Translations under genes and position numbers: made by a program | Shown: piece after piece, positions 54,955 to 63,061 of the stretch | Position numbering within the stretch: position 1 is the stretch's first letter | Layout of the letters: the number at the start of each line of letters is the position of its first letter | Notes under the pieces: generated by a model | Told to the model about the DNA's origin: nothing | Database searches by the model: none | The model's input: the letters and a program-made list of their open reading frames with translations, nothing else | NCBI RefSeq assembly: GCF_900100435.1 | Contig: NZ_FNEX01000004.1 | Coordinates: 62,001-126,000 of the forward strand | DNA from: Pedobacter sp. ok626 | Lineage (GTDB): Bacteria > Bacteroidota > Bacteroidia > Sphingobacteriales > Sphingobacteriaceae | Direction: 5' to 3' | DNA length: 64,000 nt

Positions 54955-55470
54955 ATGTCATTAAAACCAGCCGTCAGTAATACTGACCATGCACAAGGCA
55001 ATTTAAATGCCGATCTTGTTATCGTAGAATATGGAGATTATCAATGTCCATACTGTGGAGCTGCTTATCCTGTTCTTAAAGAATTGATGGGTCAATTTGG
55101 AAACCAGATCAAGTTCGTTTTTAGGAATTTTCCCTTATCCGAAATGCACCAATACGCACGTTCTTCGGCACTTGCAGCAGAAGCGGCTAATTTACAAGGG
55201 AAATTCTGGGAAATGCATGACGCTATATATGAAAACCAACACTATCTAAATGAAAGTTTGTTATTAAAATTGGCAGAAAAATTAAACTTAGATATCCATC
55301 AATTCGAAAAGGATTTAGAAAATTCAGAATTGGCAAAAAAAGTAGATTCTGATTTCGAAAGTGGAATCATTAGTGGCGTAAACGGTACGCCATCATTCTA
55401 TGTAAATGGTAAAAAATTCGATGGTGGTGCTGAAGATTTATTTCAATTGCTGAGTACAAACGAAGAATAA
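54955..55470 (+). CDS. DsbA-family thioredoxin-fold oxidoreductase
   Basis: The 171-residue protein has the active site CPYC (C31-C34) in EYGDYQCPYCGAAYPV and the cis-Pro in VNGTPSFYVNG. There is no signal peptide, so it appears cytoplasmic, unlike classical DsbA; FrnE-like or reductase roles are possible. It is coupled to the peroxiredoxin gene and may recycle it. Confidence 0.88.
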   Translation: MSLKPAVSNTDHAQGNLNADLVIVEYGDYQCPYCGAAYPVLKELMGQFGNQIKFVFRNFPLSEMHQYARSSALAAEAANLQGKFWEMHDAIYENQHYLNESLLLKLAEKLNLDIHQFEKDLENSELAKKVDSDFESGIISGVNGTPSFYVNGKKFDGGAEDLFQLLSTNEE

Positions 55471-55602
55471 TTATATCAAAGCGAAATAAAGACTGAAAAG
55501 CTTCCTGAACAAAATAAAAAAAGAGCAAATGATATCATACGTCAAGATGGATTGAATTTCATCAGATTACATTTGCTAAAGAGTAGAGCAAAAAAAAACT
55601 AA
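55471..55602 (+). pseudogene. Short coding-like remnant after the DsbA gene
   Basis: In the same frame as the DsbA gene, a stretch of 43 codons continues after its TAA, with protein-like content (RANDIIRQDG, FIRLHLLKSRAKK) and a second TAA. No start codon is well placed. It could be an eroded gene end or a lost C-terminal extension. Confidence 0.3.
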
Positions 55603-55634
55603 ATAATTGATCATAAACAAAAAAACTTAAAACT

Positions 55635-56456
55635 ATGAGCACACTAAAATTAAAAGACGGAACAGAAATTTTTTATAAAGATCAAGGGCAAGGACCAATA
55701 TTGATGTTTCATCATGGCTGGCCACTATCATCAGATGATTGGGATGCGCAGGTTATCTTTTTCTTACAGAGAGGTTATCGGGTAGTTACGCATGATAGAA
55801 GAGGTCACGGCCGCTCTAGTCAAGATATTTACGGGCATAACATCGAAACTTACGCTGCTGATGCTGCTGAGTTGGTAGAATTTCTTGACTTGAAAGATGT
55901 TGTTCACATCGGGCATTCTACAGGTGGGGGCGAAGTAATTCGTTATGTTAATAAATATGCTAAAGGTAGAGCTAAAAAAGCAGTTTTGATCAGTGCGGTT
56001 CCACCAATTATGGTGCAAAGTGATAGCAATCCAGATGGTGTTTCGATGTCCGTTTTTGATGGTATCAGAGACCAAACATTGAACAATAGACAACAATTTT
56101 ATATCGATTTGACGGTTCCTTTCTACGGATATAACAGGGAAGGTGCAGATGTAAAAGAAGGTATCCAAAGAAACTGGTGGAGGCAAGGAATGATGGGCGG
56201 AATTGTTGCTCATTATGAGGGCATCAAGGCGTTTTCTGAAACCGATTTCAATGAAGATTTGAAAGCTGTTGATATCCCGGTTCTGGTTCTTCACGGCGAA
56301 GATGATCAAATCGTTCCTTACCAAAATGCAGGTGTAAAATCCGCCAAATTGTTGAAAAATGGAAAACTGATCACCTACCCAGGTTTCCCTCACGGAATGC
56401 CAACTACGGAAGCAGCAACAATTAATAAAGATATTTTAGAATTTATACAATCTTAG
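55635..56456 (+). CDS. Alpha/beta hydrolase, chloroperoxidase-like
   Basis: The 273-residue hydrolase resembles cofactor-free haloperoxidases/esterases. The nucleophile is S95 in GHSTGGGEV, the acid D224 in LHGEDDQIVP and the base H253 in GFPHGMP. HHGWPLSSDDWDAQV forms the oxyanion region. Such enzymes hydrolyse esters and can make peracids. It is the last gene before repeat copy D. Confidence 0.88.
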   Translation: MSTLKLKDGTEIFYKDQGQGPILMFHHGWPLSSDDWDAQVIFFLQRGYRVVTHDRRGHGRSSQDIYGHNIETYAADAAELVEFLDLKDVVHIGHSTGGGEVIRYVNKYAKGRAKKAVLISAVPPIMVQSDSNPDGVSMSVFDGIRDQTLNNRQQFYIDLTVPFYGYNREGADVKEGIQRNWWRQGMMGGIVAHYEGIKAFSETDFNEDLKAVDIPVLVLHGEDDQIVPYQNAGVKSAKLLKNGKLITYPGFPHGMPTTEAATINKDILEFIQS

Positions 56457-56474
56457 TGAACAAAGGTTTGTTGC

Positions 56475-56671
56475 ATGAATCCTTTTCTTTCCAAATCCTT
56501 AATTATTGGCTCTATAAGTAATAAAAAGAGAGTTAAATGTTCAAAGTATTCCTGCTGATCGGTACAACCGGACTTTGATTTGTTCAAAGTCCGGTTTTTT
56601 AGTTCAAAATCATTTTTTTTAGCTATCCAAGCATTGTTCTAAGTATTCTTGCTAATGGTTCAGTCTGGTTT
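56475..56671 (+). repeat. tRNA-Leu-associated repeat, copy D (double)
   Basis: This copy has two parts. The first (56475-56598) runs parallel to copy B and ends in GGTACAACCGGACTTTGA ... TCAAAGTCCGGTTTTTT. The second (56599-56671) repeats the part of copy A that follows the tRNA terminator: GCATTGTTCTAAGTATTCTTGC and GGTTCAGTCTGGT. It marks the right side of the accessory segment. Confidence 0.8.
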
Positions 56672-56826
56672 GAATGCCCACAAATCCGGTTCCTCTGGTA
56701 ACTAACACTTTTTGATTATTCATTGATGTTGATTAGAATTTATAATGTAAAATTCATCAATAAAAAAGTTTCTGTTTTGTTGTGTAGTTCAATTTTTGCT
56801 TGTTGTAGGGCTTTGGATGTTTAGCA

Positions 56827-57150
56827 TTAGCCAGTAATCTTAAGCGATTGAATTAAACCCTGCTGAAGAACGAGGTTAAAATTAAGAATGGCCGGGCTAC
56901 CTGGAAATGTTCCCGAAATCTCAGCTGTAAATACCGAACCCTTTTCACCTTCCTTATAACTAATCGGTTTTAAAGTAGTTTGATACTGTTGGTTCGAATT
57001 TTCAATCCATTTTTGAATTGCGGCTCTTCCAAGATGGTTCTTTCCTTCGTCGAATACTTCAGCATTTTCTGAAAAAAGTGAGGAATAAGCTACAGCATCA
57101 TGGCTGTTTTGCGCTTTAATTAGGTCTGTTATAACTTTCGGTAAGTTCAT
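56827..57150 (-). CDS. SnoaL-like/NTF2-fold protein
   Basis: The 107-residue protein has the cone-shaped NTF2 pattern: an N-terminal helix with IKAQNSHDAVAYSSLFSENAEVFDEG and a beta-sheet ending VLQQGLIQSLKITG. It probably acts as an isomerase, hydrolase or ligand-binding protein. It is divergent from the HxlR-type regulator, which is the likely controller. Confidence 0.82.
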   Translation of the reverse strand: MNLPKVITDLIKAQNSHDAVAYSSLFSENAEVFDEGKNHLGRAAIQKWIENSNQQYQTTLKPISYKEGEKGSVFTAEISGTFPGSPAILNFNLVLQQGLIQSLKITG

Positions 57151-57276
57151 GATATTTATTTTTAGATTAACTTATTGTTGTACAAATTTCGGTAGTACTG
57201 GCGTGATGCACAAGTAGGGGATTACGATTCGAATAGGGAAAAATTTATCCGTATTGTTTCATTAATGGCCTACATG

Positions 57277-57284
57277 TATCTTTG
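57277..57284 (+). promoter_or_regulatory. -7 element (TATCTTTG) of the HxlR gene
   Basis: TATCTTTG fits TAnnTTTG and ends five bases before the HxlR ATG, with TTG at 57254-57256 as a possible -33. The transcript would begin at or next to the start codon. Confidence 0.45.
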
Positions 57285-57288
57285 TTAG

Positions 57289-57654
57289 ATGTACGAGAAA
57301 AAAACTTTTCCCAATTTAAACTGTGGCCTCGATTTAGTTGGGGAGGTGCTTTATGGCAAATGGAAAATGCGGTTGTTGTGGTTTATCAACGAGGGTTACT
57401 TGCGTCCGAGCGAGCTGCAACGCAAAATACCAGATGCAAGTCGTAGGGTAATCAATATTCAGCTAAAGGAACTTGAGGAACATGAATTGGTTATCAGAAC
57501 AATCTATCCGGTGATGCCACCAAAGGTAGAGTATTCACTTACTGAGTTTGGCAAAACCTTGATACCGGTGATCGCCGCTATTGGAAATTGGGGAGATGAG
57601 TATCAGGATAGTTTGAAACGTGTGATTTTGAAAGGATATCCACAGTTGGCCTGA
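57289..57654 (+). CDS. HxlR-family transcriptional regulator
   Basis: The 121-residue winged-helix regulator starts with NLNCGLDLVGEVLYGKWKMRLLWFI, has PDASRRVINIQLKELEEHELVIR as recognition helix and YSLTEFGKTLIPVIAAIGNWG as wing and dimer helix. HxlR proteins commonly sense reactive carbonyls or quinones via a Cys; a Cys is at residue 12. It is divergent from the NTF2-like gene. Confidence 0.92.
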   Translation: MYEKKTFPNLNCGLDLVGEVLYGKWKMRLLWFINEGYLRPSELQRKIPDASRRVINIQLKELEEHELVIRTIYPVMPPKVEYSLTEFGKTLIPVIAAIGNWGDEYQDSLKRVILKGYPQLA

Positions 57655-57751
57655 TTTTTTCAGAGTGAGGATTAACTAAATTAAGCCCGGGTTGATTTCG
57701 GTAAGCATTTCCGGTAAGCACTGGAAAGCATATTTTATCTCCGAAAAATTA

Positions 57752-58375
57752 CTAGAAATTATACCCAAAATGCAATCCCGGTTGCCCGAAGAAGAATTTT
57801 GACCATCTATCGTCAACCTTTTTAAACGAATCGGGCATTTTTGATTGATAGGGACGATGAGTTATTGCTATTGACGGTTGAAAAAAAAGCCTGTCCTTGA
57901 AAAGTTTAATGTGATAACCAATGGAATAGGTGTTAAATATTTGAAAGCCATTGTCAATCTTATTACCGTTATCATTTACAAAGCTTTGCCAAGCTGGCAT
58001 CACGTCAACTTGAGCAAAAAGACCATTCCATAAAAACCTTTGATAATTAAGTGAAACTCCGTATTCACGAATATGACCTGGAAACCCTTCTCCTTCTGCT
58101 TCAAATGATTTTCCGTAAGGAATGCCAATTGGCCAGCCATATTTCCAAGTTTTTAGTTCTAGTGAAATTACATCCTTTCCTGTAATGCGATAACCTAAGT
58201 TCAGGTAAACCATGCCAGGCGGATTATTATCAGCTACTACATTAGCTATCATAAATAAGGTACTGCCTATAAAATACTTTCTATAAGTACTGTCTTGTTT
58301 GGAGTATTGAGCTTTTACTTGTAGGGTGCTTGCCATCATTAAAGTCAAGGCGAAACATAAAATTTTCTTTTGCAT
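57752..58375 (-). CDS. Hypothetical outer-membrane-type protein
   Basis: The 207-residue protein has a signal peptide (ending VKAQ, about 22) and amphipathic beta-strands with aromatic ends (YGVSLNYQRFLW, YSIGYHIKLFKDRLFF), and ends in LHFGYNF, a terminal Phe typical for beta-barrel outer-membrane proteins. The family is not recognised. Confidence 0.65.
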   Translation of the reverse strand: MQKKILCFALTLMMASTLQVKAQYSKQDSTYRKYFIGSTLFMIANVVADNNPPGMVYLNLGYRITGKDVISLELKTWKYGWPIGIPYGKSFEAEGEGFPGHIREYGVSLNYQRFLWNGLFAQVDVMPAWQSFVNDNGNKIDNGFQIFNTYSIGYHIKLFKDRLFFQPSIAITHRPYQSKMPDSFKKVDDRWSKFFFGQPGLHFGYNF

Positions 58376-58581
58376 ACAGTATATTAGTTGTTAAACGATA
58401 TGCAAAGGTAGATTGGCGAGATGCCATAACTCGTTCACTTAAGTTAAGAAATGAACCTAGGGTATTTAGTTCTTGAAGATTTAACACTATCGTAATTTTT
58501 CATGTGAAATAATTTTTAACGGCTAATAATAAACCAACAAGAAATATTAAATTTGACATACATAGCCTAAATATTACAAAA

Positions 58582-59181
58582 ATGCAATTGACTAATGATA
58601 AAATGGATCAAATCCTGTTAAATTTTTTAGCGAGATATGTAATCCTATCTGAAGAGGAGCAAAATGTTATTATAGATTTAGCCATTTTTAAAAGTTTTAG
58701 AAAAGGGACAATTTTATTGAGGGAAGGGCAACGCTCAAAGGATGCCTATTTTGTGCTTCAAGGATGCATCAGGTGCTATTATATGATTGATGCAGAGGAA
58801 AAAACAACTGCTTTTTATACCGAGTCTGAAACCCTTAACCCTCCAGGCGTATTAAACCATACCCCATCTGAATATTATGTTGATTGTCTTGAGGACTCTA
58901 TTTTGATTGTAGCTAGTTCCGAAACAGATGAAGAACTTTTTACAAAATACCCTATCTTAGAAAAATTGTGTCGTCTTGTTTCCGAAGATTTACACTCAAA
59001 AAGTCAAATAGCATTTGATAATTTTAAGATTTCTACACCAGAACAACGCTATTTGAATTTGCTAGAATTAAGGCCTGATTTGGCTCAAAGAGTCCCTCAA
59101 TACTATTTAGCGAGTTATCTGGGTATCACTCCGCAATCTTTAAGTAGAATGAGAAAGAGGCTGGTTAGAAAAGCCTCTTAA
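58582..59181 (+). CDS. Crp/Fnr-family transcriptional regulator
   Basis: The 199-residue regulator has an N-terminal cyclic-nucleotide-binding-like beta-barrel (KGTILLREGQRSKDAYFVLQGCIRCYY) and a short C-terminal HTH with YLASYLGITPQSLSRMRKRL. Phosphate-binding residues of cAMP receptors are not conserved, so the ligand is unknown. The divergent outer-membrane gene or the genes downstream are possible targets. Confidence 0.9.
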   Translation: MQLTNDKMDQILLNFLARYVILSEEEQNVIIDLAIFKSFRKGTILLREGQRSKDAYFVLQGCIRCYYMIDAEEKTTAFYTESETLNPPGVLNHTPSEYYVDCLEDSILIVASSETDEELFTKYPILEKLCRLVSEDLHSKSQIAFDNFKISTPEQRYLNLLELRPDLAQRVPQYYLASYLGITPQSLSRMRKRLVRKAS

Positions 59182-59264
59182 ATTTACGAGGCCAAATCGT
59201 TTCTTAACTTAAGTTAACCAGTTTAAGTTTTTATCCTTTTTATGTTTGCATAGAACTATTAAAA

Positions 59265-59402
59265 ATGATAAAAATGAAAATCATCAACATCCTTATCCTG
59301 GTATTTTTTACGACCACCACATGGTTCGCCCAAGAGAATGGCGCCTTCAAAAAAGGAGATAAATTGCTTCATGTCGGCATTGGGGCTGCTTTCAAGTTTT
59401 AA
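59265..59402 (+). pseudogene. Short exported-protein remnant
   Basis: A 45-codon frame has a complete signal peptide (IINILILVFFTTTTWFAQ) followed by GDKLLHVGIGAAFKF and a stop. This is the usual beginning and the usual end of a small outer-membrane barrel without the middle, so an internal deletion is likely. It could also be a true small secreted peptide. Confidence 0.4.
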
Positions 59403-59461
59403 GGCTTCCTAATAAATCTATTTTCAAAAGCACAAATTCATCATCCATTAAAATATATCTT

Positions 59462-59848
59462 ATGAAAAATTCAATCTTCGCACTTTTCATGGTGCTCGCA
59501 GTTTTTGTTTCTTGCAAGAAAGATTCAGACAAAAAGCCTGATAATTCCTCGCGTACCATCCGTTACGAGATCACGGGAAATTTTACAGGACCAACACTTT
59601 TCGCGTCTTATACCAGCACTGGAGGAGGCACAGCGAACGACCCGATCGTGCTCCCTTGGACAAAAGAAATTACTTACTCCGCAAATGTGGCAGCTGCCAT
59701 TATCGCAATATCAGGAAATGGAGGAGTTGCTGGTCAAAAAGTAACAATTGTGGTCAAAAGAGGCGGCAGCCAGGTAGGAGCACCAATTGATGCCGTGGCC
59801 GATGCCTCAGGAAGTTTCTCTAAATCTGCTCCGGCTATAGTTTTTTAA
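59462..59848 (+). CDS. Hypothetical small lipoprotein
   Basis: The 128-residue lipoprotein has its lipid-anchored Cys at 18 (VFVSCKK). The mature chain (RTIRYEITGNFTGPTLFASY ... KVTIVVKRGGSQVG) is a beta-sandwich of about 90 residues, reminiscent of MmpS-type proteins seen in other Bacteroidota; the match is weak. A terminator follows at 59948-59977. Confidence 0.6.
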   Translation: MKNSIFALFMVLAVFVSCKKDSDKKPDNSSRTIRYEITGNFTGPTLFASYTSTGGGTANDPIVLPWTKEITYSANVAAAIIAISGNGGVAGQKVTIVVKRGGSQVGAPIDAVADASGSFSKSAPAIVF

Positions 59849-59947
59849 AATCCCTTATTAGAGGGGAGTATAATTTTACACTTTATGCCCGGGTTGATAG
59901 CTTAATGATCGACGGAAATAGAGGGCGCGAAAATAAAAAATATAAAT

Positions 59948-59977
59948 CCCTGATATACCAGGGAAACCCTGTTTTTT
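59948..59977. terminator. Bidirectional terminator with alternative stems
   Basis: CCCTG (59948-59952), CAGGG (59959-59963) and CCCTG (59967-59971) are followed by six T residues. The middle CAGGG can pair with either side. It serves the lipoprotein gene on the plus strand and the GlxA-like gene on the minus strand. Confidence 0.7.
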
Positions 59978-59983
59978 AAAAAG

Positions 59984-60961
59984 TTAAACCTCGTATGCTA
60001 ACTTTGCAAACTTATTTCTATACTCAATTGGACTAAGTCCGGTAATCTTTTTAAATGTATCTCTAAATGCTTTAGTGTCCGTATAGCCTACGTCAAACAT
60101 TATTTCTGATATATTCTTTCTTGATGCTTCAAAGAATTTTTTGGCGGCTTCTATTCTTACTCTTTGTATATACTCTATAGATGTATTGTTGGTAGCCTCT
60201 TTAAATCTTCTTTCAAATGTTCTACGACCGGTATTAATTAAGTTTGCTAACGATTCGATTGTTATTTTATCTTCATAGTGTTTTTCAATATGATCCTGTA
60301 CTTTTTGAATTTCCACATCATTATGATTTCTTTGACCTTTGAATATCGCGAATTGGGATTGGTTATCTCTCCCAATGTCTAAGGCGAAATATTTTGAAAT
60401 CATTACAGCTGTTTCTCTGTCAGCATACTTTTCAATCAGGTATAATATTAAATTCCATAAACTACTTGCTCCGCCACTACTGTAAATATTATCGTGTTCA
60501 GTAATGATCGCTCCATCTTCTACTTCTACCTCTGGATATCTATCTCTAAAATCACTAATATGAGCCCAATGTGTAGAGCATTTTTTTCCATCCAGTAAAC
60601 CTGTCTCAGCTAAAAGGAAAGCACCGATGCATAAGCTGGCAAGGCTAGAACCATTTTTATATAGTTTTTTAAAATAGGGGATGGCTTCCGCATTGGCCTG
60701 TATTCCTTTGGTGGTGTCGCCAAAGGTAGGTGGGATAATCAATAAGTCTGTTTCAGTCACATCTTTAAGCAACCTATTGGTTTTAACCGTGTACTCTCCG
60801 TTGTTGGCAGGTACATACTCGTTTAAGCCCACATACTCTACCTCAAAAATTGGTTTTTTACCAAATGTGCTTAAAAACTCATTGGCCGTATTAAAGCTTC
60901 TAAAAGGCGGCGTAATGGCTTCAATTACCCCATACTCAGGTACAAAGACTGAAATTCGCAT
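59984..60961 (-). CDS. GlxA-type AraC-family regulator with DJ-1/PfpI domain
   Basis: The 325-residue regulator has an N-terminal DJ-1/PfpI amidotransferase-like domain (about 1-190) with the nucleophile-elbow Cys in SLCIGAFLLAETG, and two C-terminal AraC helix-turn-helix motifs (IESLANLINTGRRTFERRFKEAT; IMFDVGYTDTKAFRDTFKKITGLSPIEY). It is divergent from the DoxX/SRPBCC/VOC set, its probable target. Confidence 0.93.
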   Translation of the reverse strand: MRISVFVPEYGVIEAITPPFRSFNTANEFLSTFGKKPIFEVEYVGLNEYVPANNGEYTVKTNRLLKDVTETDLLIIPPTFGDTTKGIQANAEAIPYFKKLYKNGSSLASLCIGAFLLAETGLLDGKKCSTHWAHISDFRDRYPEVEVEDGAIITEHDNIYSSGGASSLWNLILYLIEKYADRETAVMISKYFALDIGRDNQSQFAIFKGQRNHNDVEIQKVQDHIEKHYEDKITIESLANLINTGRRTFERRFKEATNNTSIEYIQRVRIEAAKKFFEASRKNISEIMFDVGYTDTKAFRDTFKKITGLSPIEYRNKFAKLAYEV

Positions 60962-61066
60962 ATCAATTGTAAGATTAGATTAAGATACTAAGTTACGAAA
61001 ATAGTTTGTCGTAATTCACCCCTAAAGTTGTCGCTTTTGCAATAGACCTGATTTTATAGCCCCATG

Positions 61067-61074
61067 TATCTTTG
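61067..61074 (+). promoter_or_regulatory. -7 element (TATCTTTG) before the DoxX gene
   Basis: TATCTTTG fits TAnnTTTG and leaves a leader of about 20 bases before the DoxX ATG. No good -33 is seen, which would fit activator dependence. Confidence 0.4.
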
Positions 61075-61100
61075 AATAGTAAAACTTAAGAAAAAAAACT

Positions 61101-61535
61101 ATGACACAAACAGGTCGAATTACGGTAGAAGCAGCAACAAATGTTCCCGTATCAAAAAACATGAAGAAGAATAAAGTAATCTTTTGGGTGGCGACTGGTA
61201 TTCTAATACTTTGGGAGGGTATAATGCCTCTTGGTACTTTGCTATTTGCACCAGAGTATGTGAATGCGGGTACAAGACCCTTGGGCTATCCAGATTATTT
61301 TGCCCATACACTTGTCATCTGTAAAGTACTAGGCGTCTTGGCTATTACTTATCCTAAAACCCCAGCCAGGCTACAAGAGTGGGCTTATGCGGGGCTTAGC
61401 TTTAATTTAATCTTTGCCTTCATCAGTCATGCTTGTGTAGATAAAAACATTGGGTTTATGCTGTTACCACTGGTGGTATTGGGTATCCTTGCCCTTTCTT
61501 ATCGGTACAACAATAAAATTCAACATAACGGCTAG
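61101..61535 (+). CDS. DoxX-like membrane protein
   Basis: The 144-residue protein has four transmembrane helices from about residue 28 on and the pattern of DoxX-like proteins (GYPDYFAHTLVICKVLGVLAI, LQEWAYAGLSFNLIFAF). A soluble N-terminal 20 residues precede them, and an internal ATG (residue 21, MKKNKV) could be the real start. The following SRPBCC gene is a usual neighbour of DoxX in Bacteroidota. Confidence 0.8.
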   Translation: MTQTGRITVEAATNVPVSKNMKKNKVIFWVATGILILWEGIMPLGTLLFAPEYVNAGTRPLGYPDYFAHTLVICKVLGVLAITYPKTPARLQEWAYAGLSFNLIFAFISHACVDKNIGFMLLPLVVLGILALSYRYNNKIQHNG

Positions 61536-61581
61536 AAAATTGTTGAAATAATTAATCAATCACACATTAAATTTTAATAAA

Positions 61582-62031
61582 ATGAAAAACAACACAGTTT
61601 CATTACATCGAGTTATTAAGGCAGAGCCTGAAAAGTTATTTCGGGCGTTTTCAGATCCTATCGCACATGCAACCTGGCTGCCACCTTATGGTTTTCTATG
61701 CACAGTAGAGGAAATGGATTTTAGGGTAGGTGGTAAGTTTAAAATGACTTTTATTAATTTCAGCACAGGGCATAAACATTCTTTTGGAGGTACATATGTT
61801 GAAATTAAACCGAATGAATTTATTAAATACACGGATAAGTTTGACGATCCTAATATGCCGGGAGAAATGACAACAACTATCTCGCTGAATAAGGTTTTGT
61901 GTGGCACTGAATTTAAAGCGGTCCAAGAAGGAATTCCTGAAATGATACCAGTAGAAATGTGTTATTTAGGTTGGCAGGAATCCTTGGATAAATTGATAAA
62001 ACTTGTAGAACCCGTGATTCCTGATGCTTAA
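61582..62031 (+). CDS. SRPBCC/AHSA1-family protein
   Basis: The 149-residue protein has the helix-grip ligand-binding fold of the AHSA1/START group: LHRVIKAEPEKLFRAFSDPIAHATWLPP, FRVGGKFKMTFINF and CYLGWQESLDKLIKLVE. Members bind hydrophobic ligands; the ligand here is unknown. Its stop lies 8 bases inside the VOC gene. Confidence 0.88.
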   Translation: MKNNTVSLHRVIKAEPEKLFRAFSDPIAHATWLPPYGFLCTVEEMDFRVGGKFKMTFINFSTGHKHSFGGTYVEIKPNEFIKYTDKFDDPNMPGEMTTTISLNKVLCGTEFKAVQEGIPEMIPVEMCYLGWQESLDKLIKLVEPVIPDA

Positions 62032-62404
62032 TACTGCGATTTTTATCACATTTTCTGGAAATTGTAAAAAAGCCCTCCAATTTTACCAAACTTGTTTTGG
62101 AGGGCTTTTACAATTTGAAATTTTTGAGAAGGAAATACATGGTTACCCAGAAAAGCCTGTTGTTTGTGGATCGCTAGTTTCTGATCATATAATTATTCAT
62201 GGTTCGGATCTGGTACACGCCGAAGGAAGAAAACTCGGAAATTACATTTCTATTTTCTTACAATGTGAAAGTACTGATCGTAGAAAAGAGCTTATTGAAA
62301 AGCTGGAATTTGATAATAAGAATTTTTCTACTAATAATTATGGTGACCAAAAATTAGTTGAAGTAACTGATGTTTTTGATGTGAGATGGATGTTGGGCAT
62401 TTAA
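62024..62404 (+). CDS. VOC/PhnB-like protein
   Basis: The 126-residue protein is of the glyoxalase/PhnB (VOC) superfamily: FITFSGNCKKALQFYQTCFGG, HGYPEKPVVCGSLVSDHIIIHGSDL and a C-terminal VTDVFDVRWMLGI, which resembles the D-x-F-G-x-x-W ending of PhnB proteins. It overlaps the SRPBCC gene by 8 bases, so the two are coupled. Confidence 0.85.
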   Translation: MLNTAIFITFSGNCKKALQFYQTCFGGLLQFEIFEKEIHGYPEKPVVCGSLVSDHIIIHGSDLVHAEGRKLGNYISIFLQCESTDRRKELIEKLEFDNKNFSTNNYGDQKLVEVTDVFDVRWMLGI

Positions 62405-62588
62405 TATTGGAAGCATGAGAAGAAGAGATCTGAGTAACATTCCCATCAGGGCCAACAATTATATCCCTGGTACCGTCTTTTTGTCTCCTTGGCTTCTCTC
62501 TTATTCTCTGAAGTATTTCCTAAGTGCATAGGTCTGTTTCGCGGTAATTATGAATGTTAGTTTAGGTCCGTCGGTCTTATCATATTTA

Positions 62589-63005
62589 CTAATAAACAAA
62601 TATTGGTTTTCCGTTCTCACATTTTATTTCTTTTGGTGGGTTGACTGCCATACAATCTGATATAATCCCCCATTTCTTATTGAAATTTTCTGATTCAACA
62701 GTGTAGACGCCAACTTTTTTTATAAAATCATCTGTATCTATTTTAATGGAATAACTGATGTAGCCAGCTGGACCACCGCAGGCTTTTGCACCTATTGGCA
62801 TGAATTTCCATTCCTTAGCATCTTCACAGTTTACTTTTTTAGATAGGACTACAATTTCATCCATTAATTTTAAAAGGCTAGCCTGCTCATTTTCTTTGGC
62901 TGAATTATCCATACTAAGTCCAGACTTACAGCCTGAAATTAAGACAAGCGTCATTAAAGCAAAAGTCATTCGAATTTGAGGTGTTTTTATTTTAATATAT
63001 TTCAT
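62589..63005 (-). CDS. Hypothetical lipoprotein
   Basis: The 138-residue lipoprotein has its Cys at 26 (LVLISGCKSG). Mature-chain cysteines (NCEDAKEW, KACGGPAGY, DCMAVNP, IKCENG) could form two disulfides. The family is not recognised. The 180 bases on its 3' side hold only a coding-like scrap on the minus strand. Confidence 0.65.
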   Translation of the reverse strand: MKYIKIKTPQIRMTFALMTLVLISGCKSGLSMDNSAKENEQASLLKLMDEIVVLSKKVNCEDAKEWKFMPIGAKACGGPAGYISYSIKIDTDDFIKKVGVYTVESENFNKKWGIISDCMAVNPPKEIKCENGKPIFVY

Positions 63006-63061
63006 CTTATCAAGAGCTTAAATTGATAAGATGAAATTACAATAATAACATTACAAAACAA

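Noticed and set aside
55764..56393. Minus-strand frame of 209 codons opposite the alpha/beta hydrolase
   Set aside because: The plus strand has a complete catalytic triad and family motifs; the antisense product has none.
33444..56671. Integrative conjugative element
   Set aside because: No integrase, relaxase, Tra proteins or transposase were found between the repeats; only the repeats themselves suggest mobility.
45139..56671. The repeats as an insertion sequence
   Set aside because: The copies are about 130-200 bases, have no coding capacity, lack clear terminal inverted repeats and show no target duplications that I could see.
62405..62588. Minus-strand coding scrap (REKPRRQKDGT, DIIVGPDGNVT)
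   Set aside because: Protein-like, but interrupted by stops on both sides and without recognisable family, so not listed as a feature.
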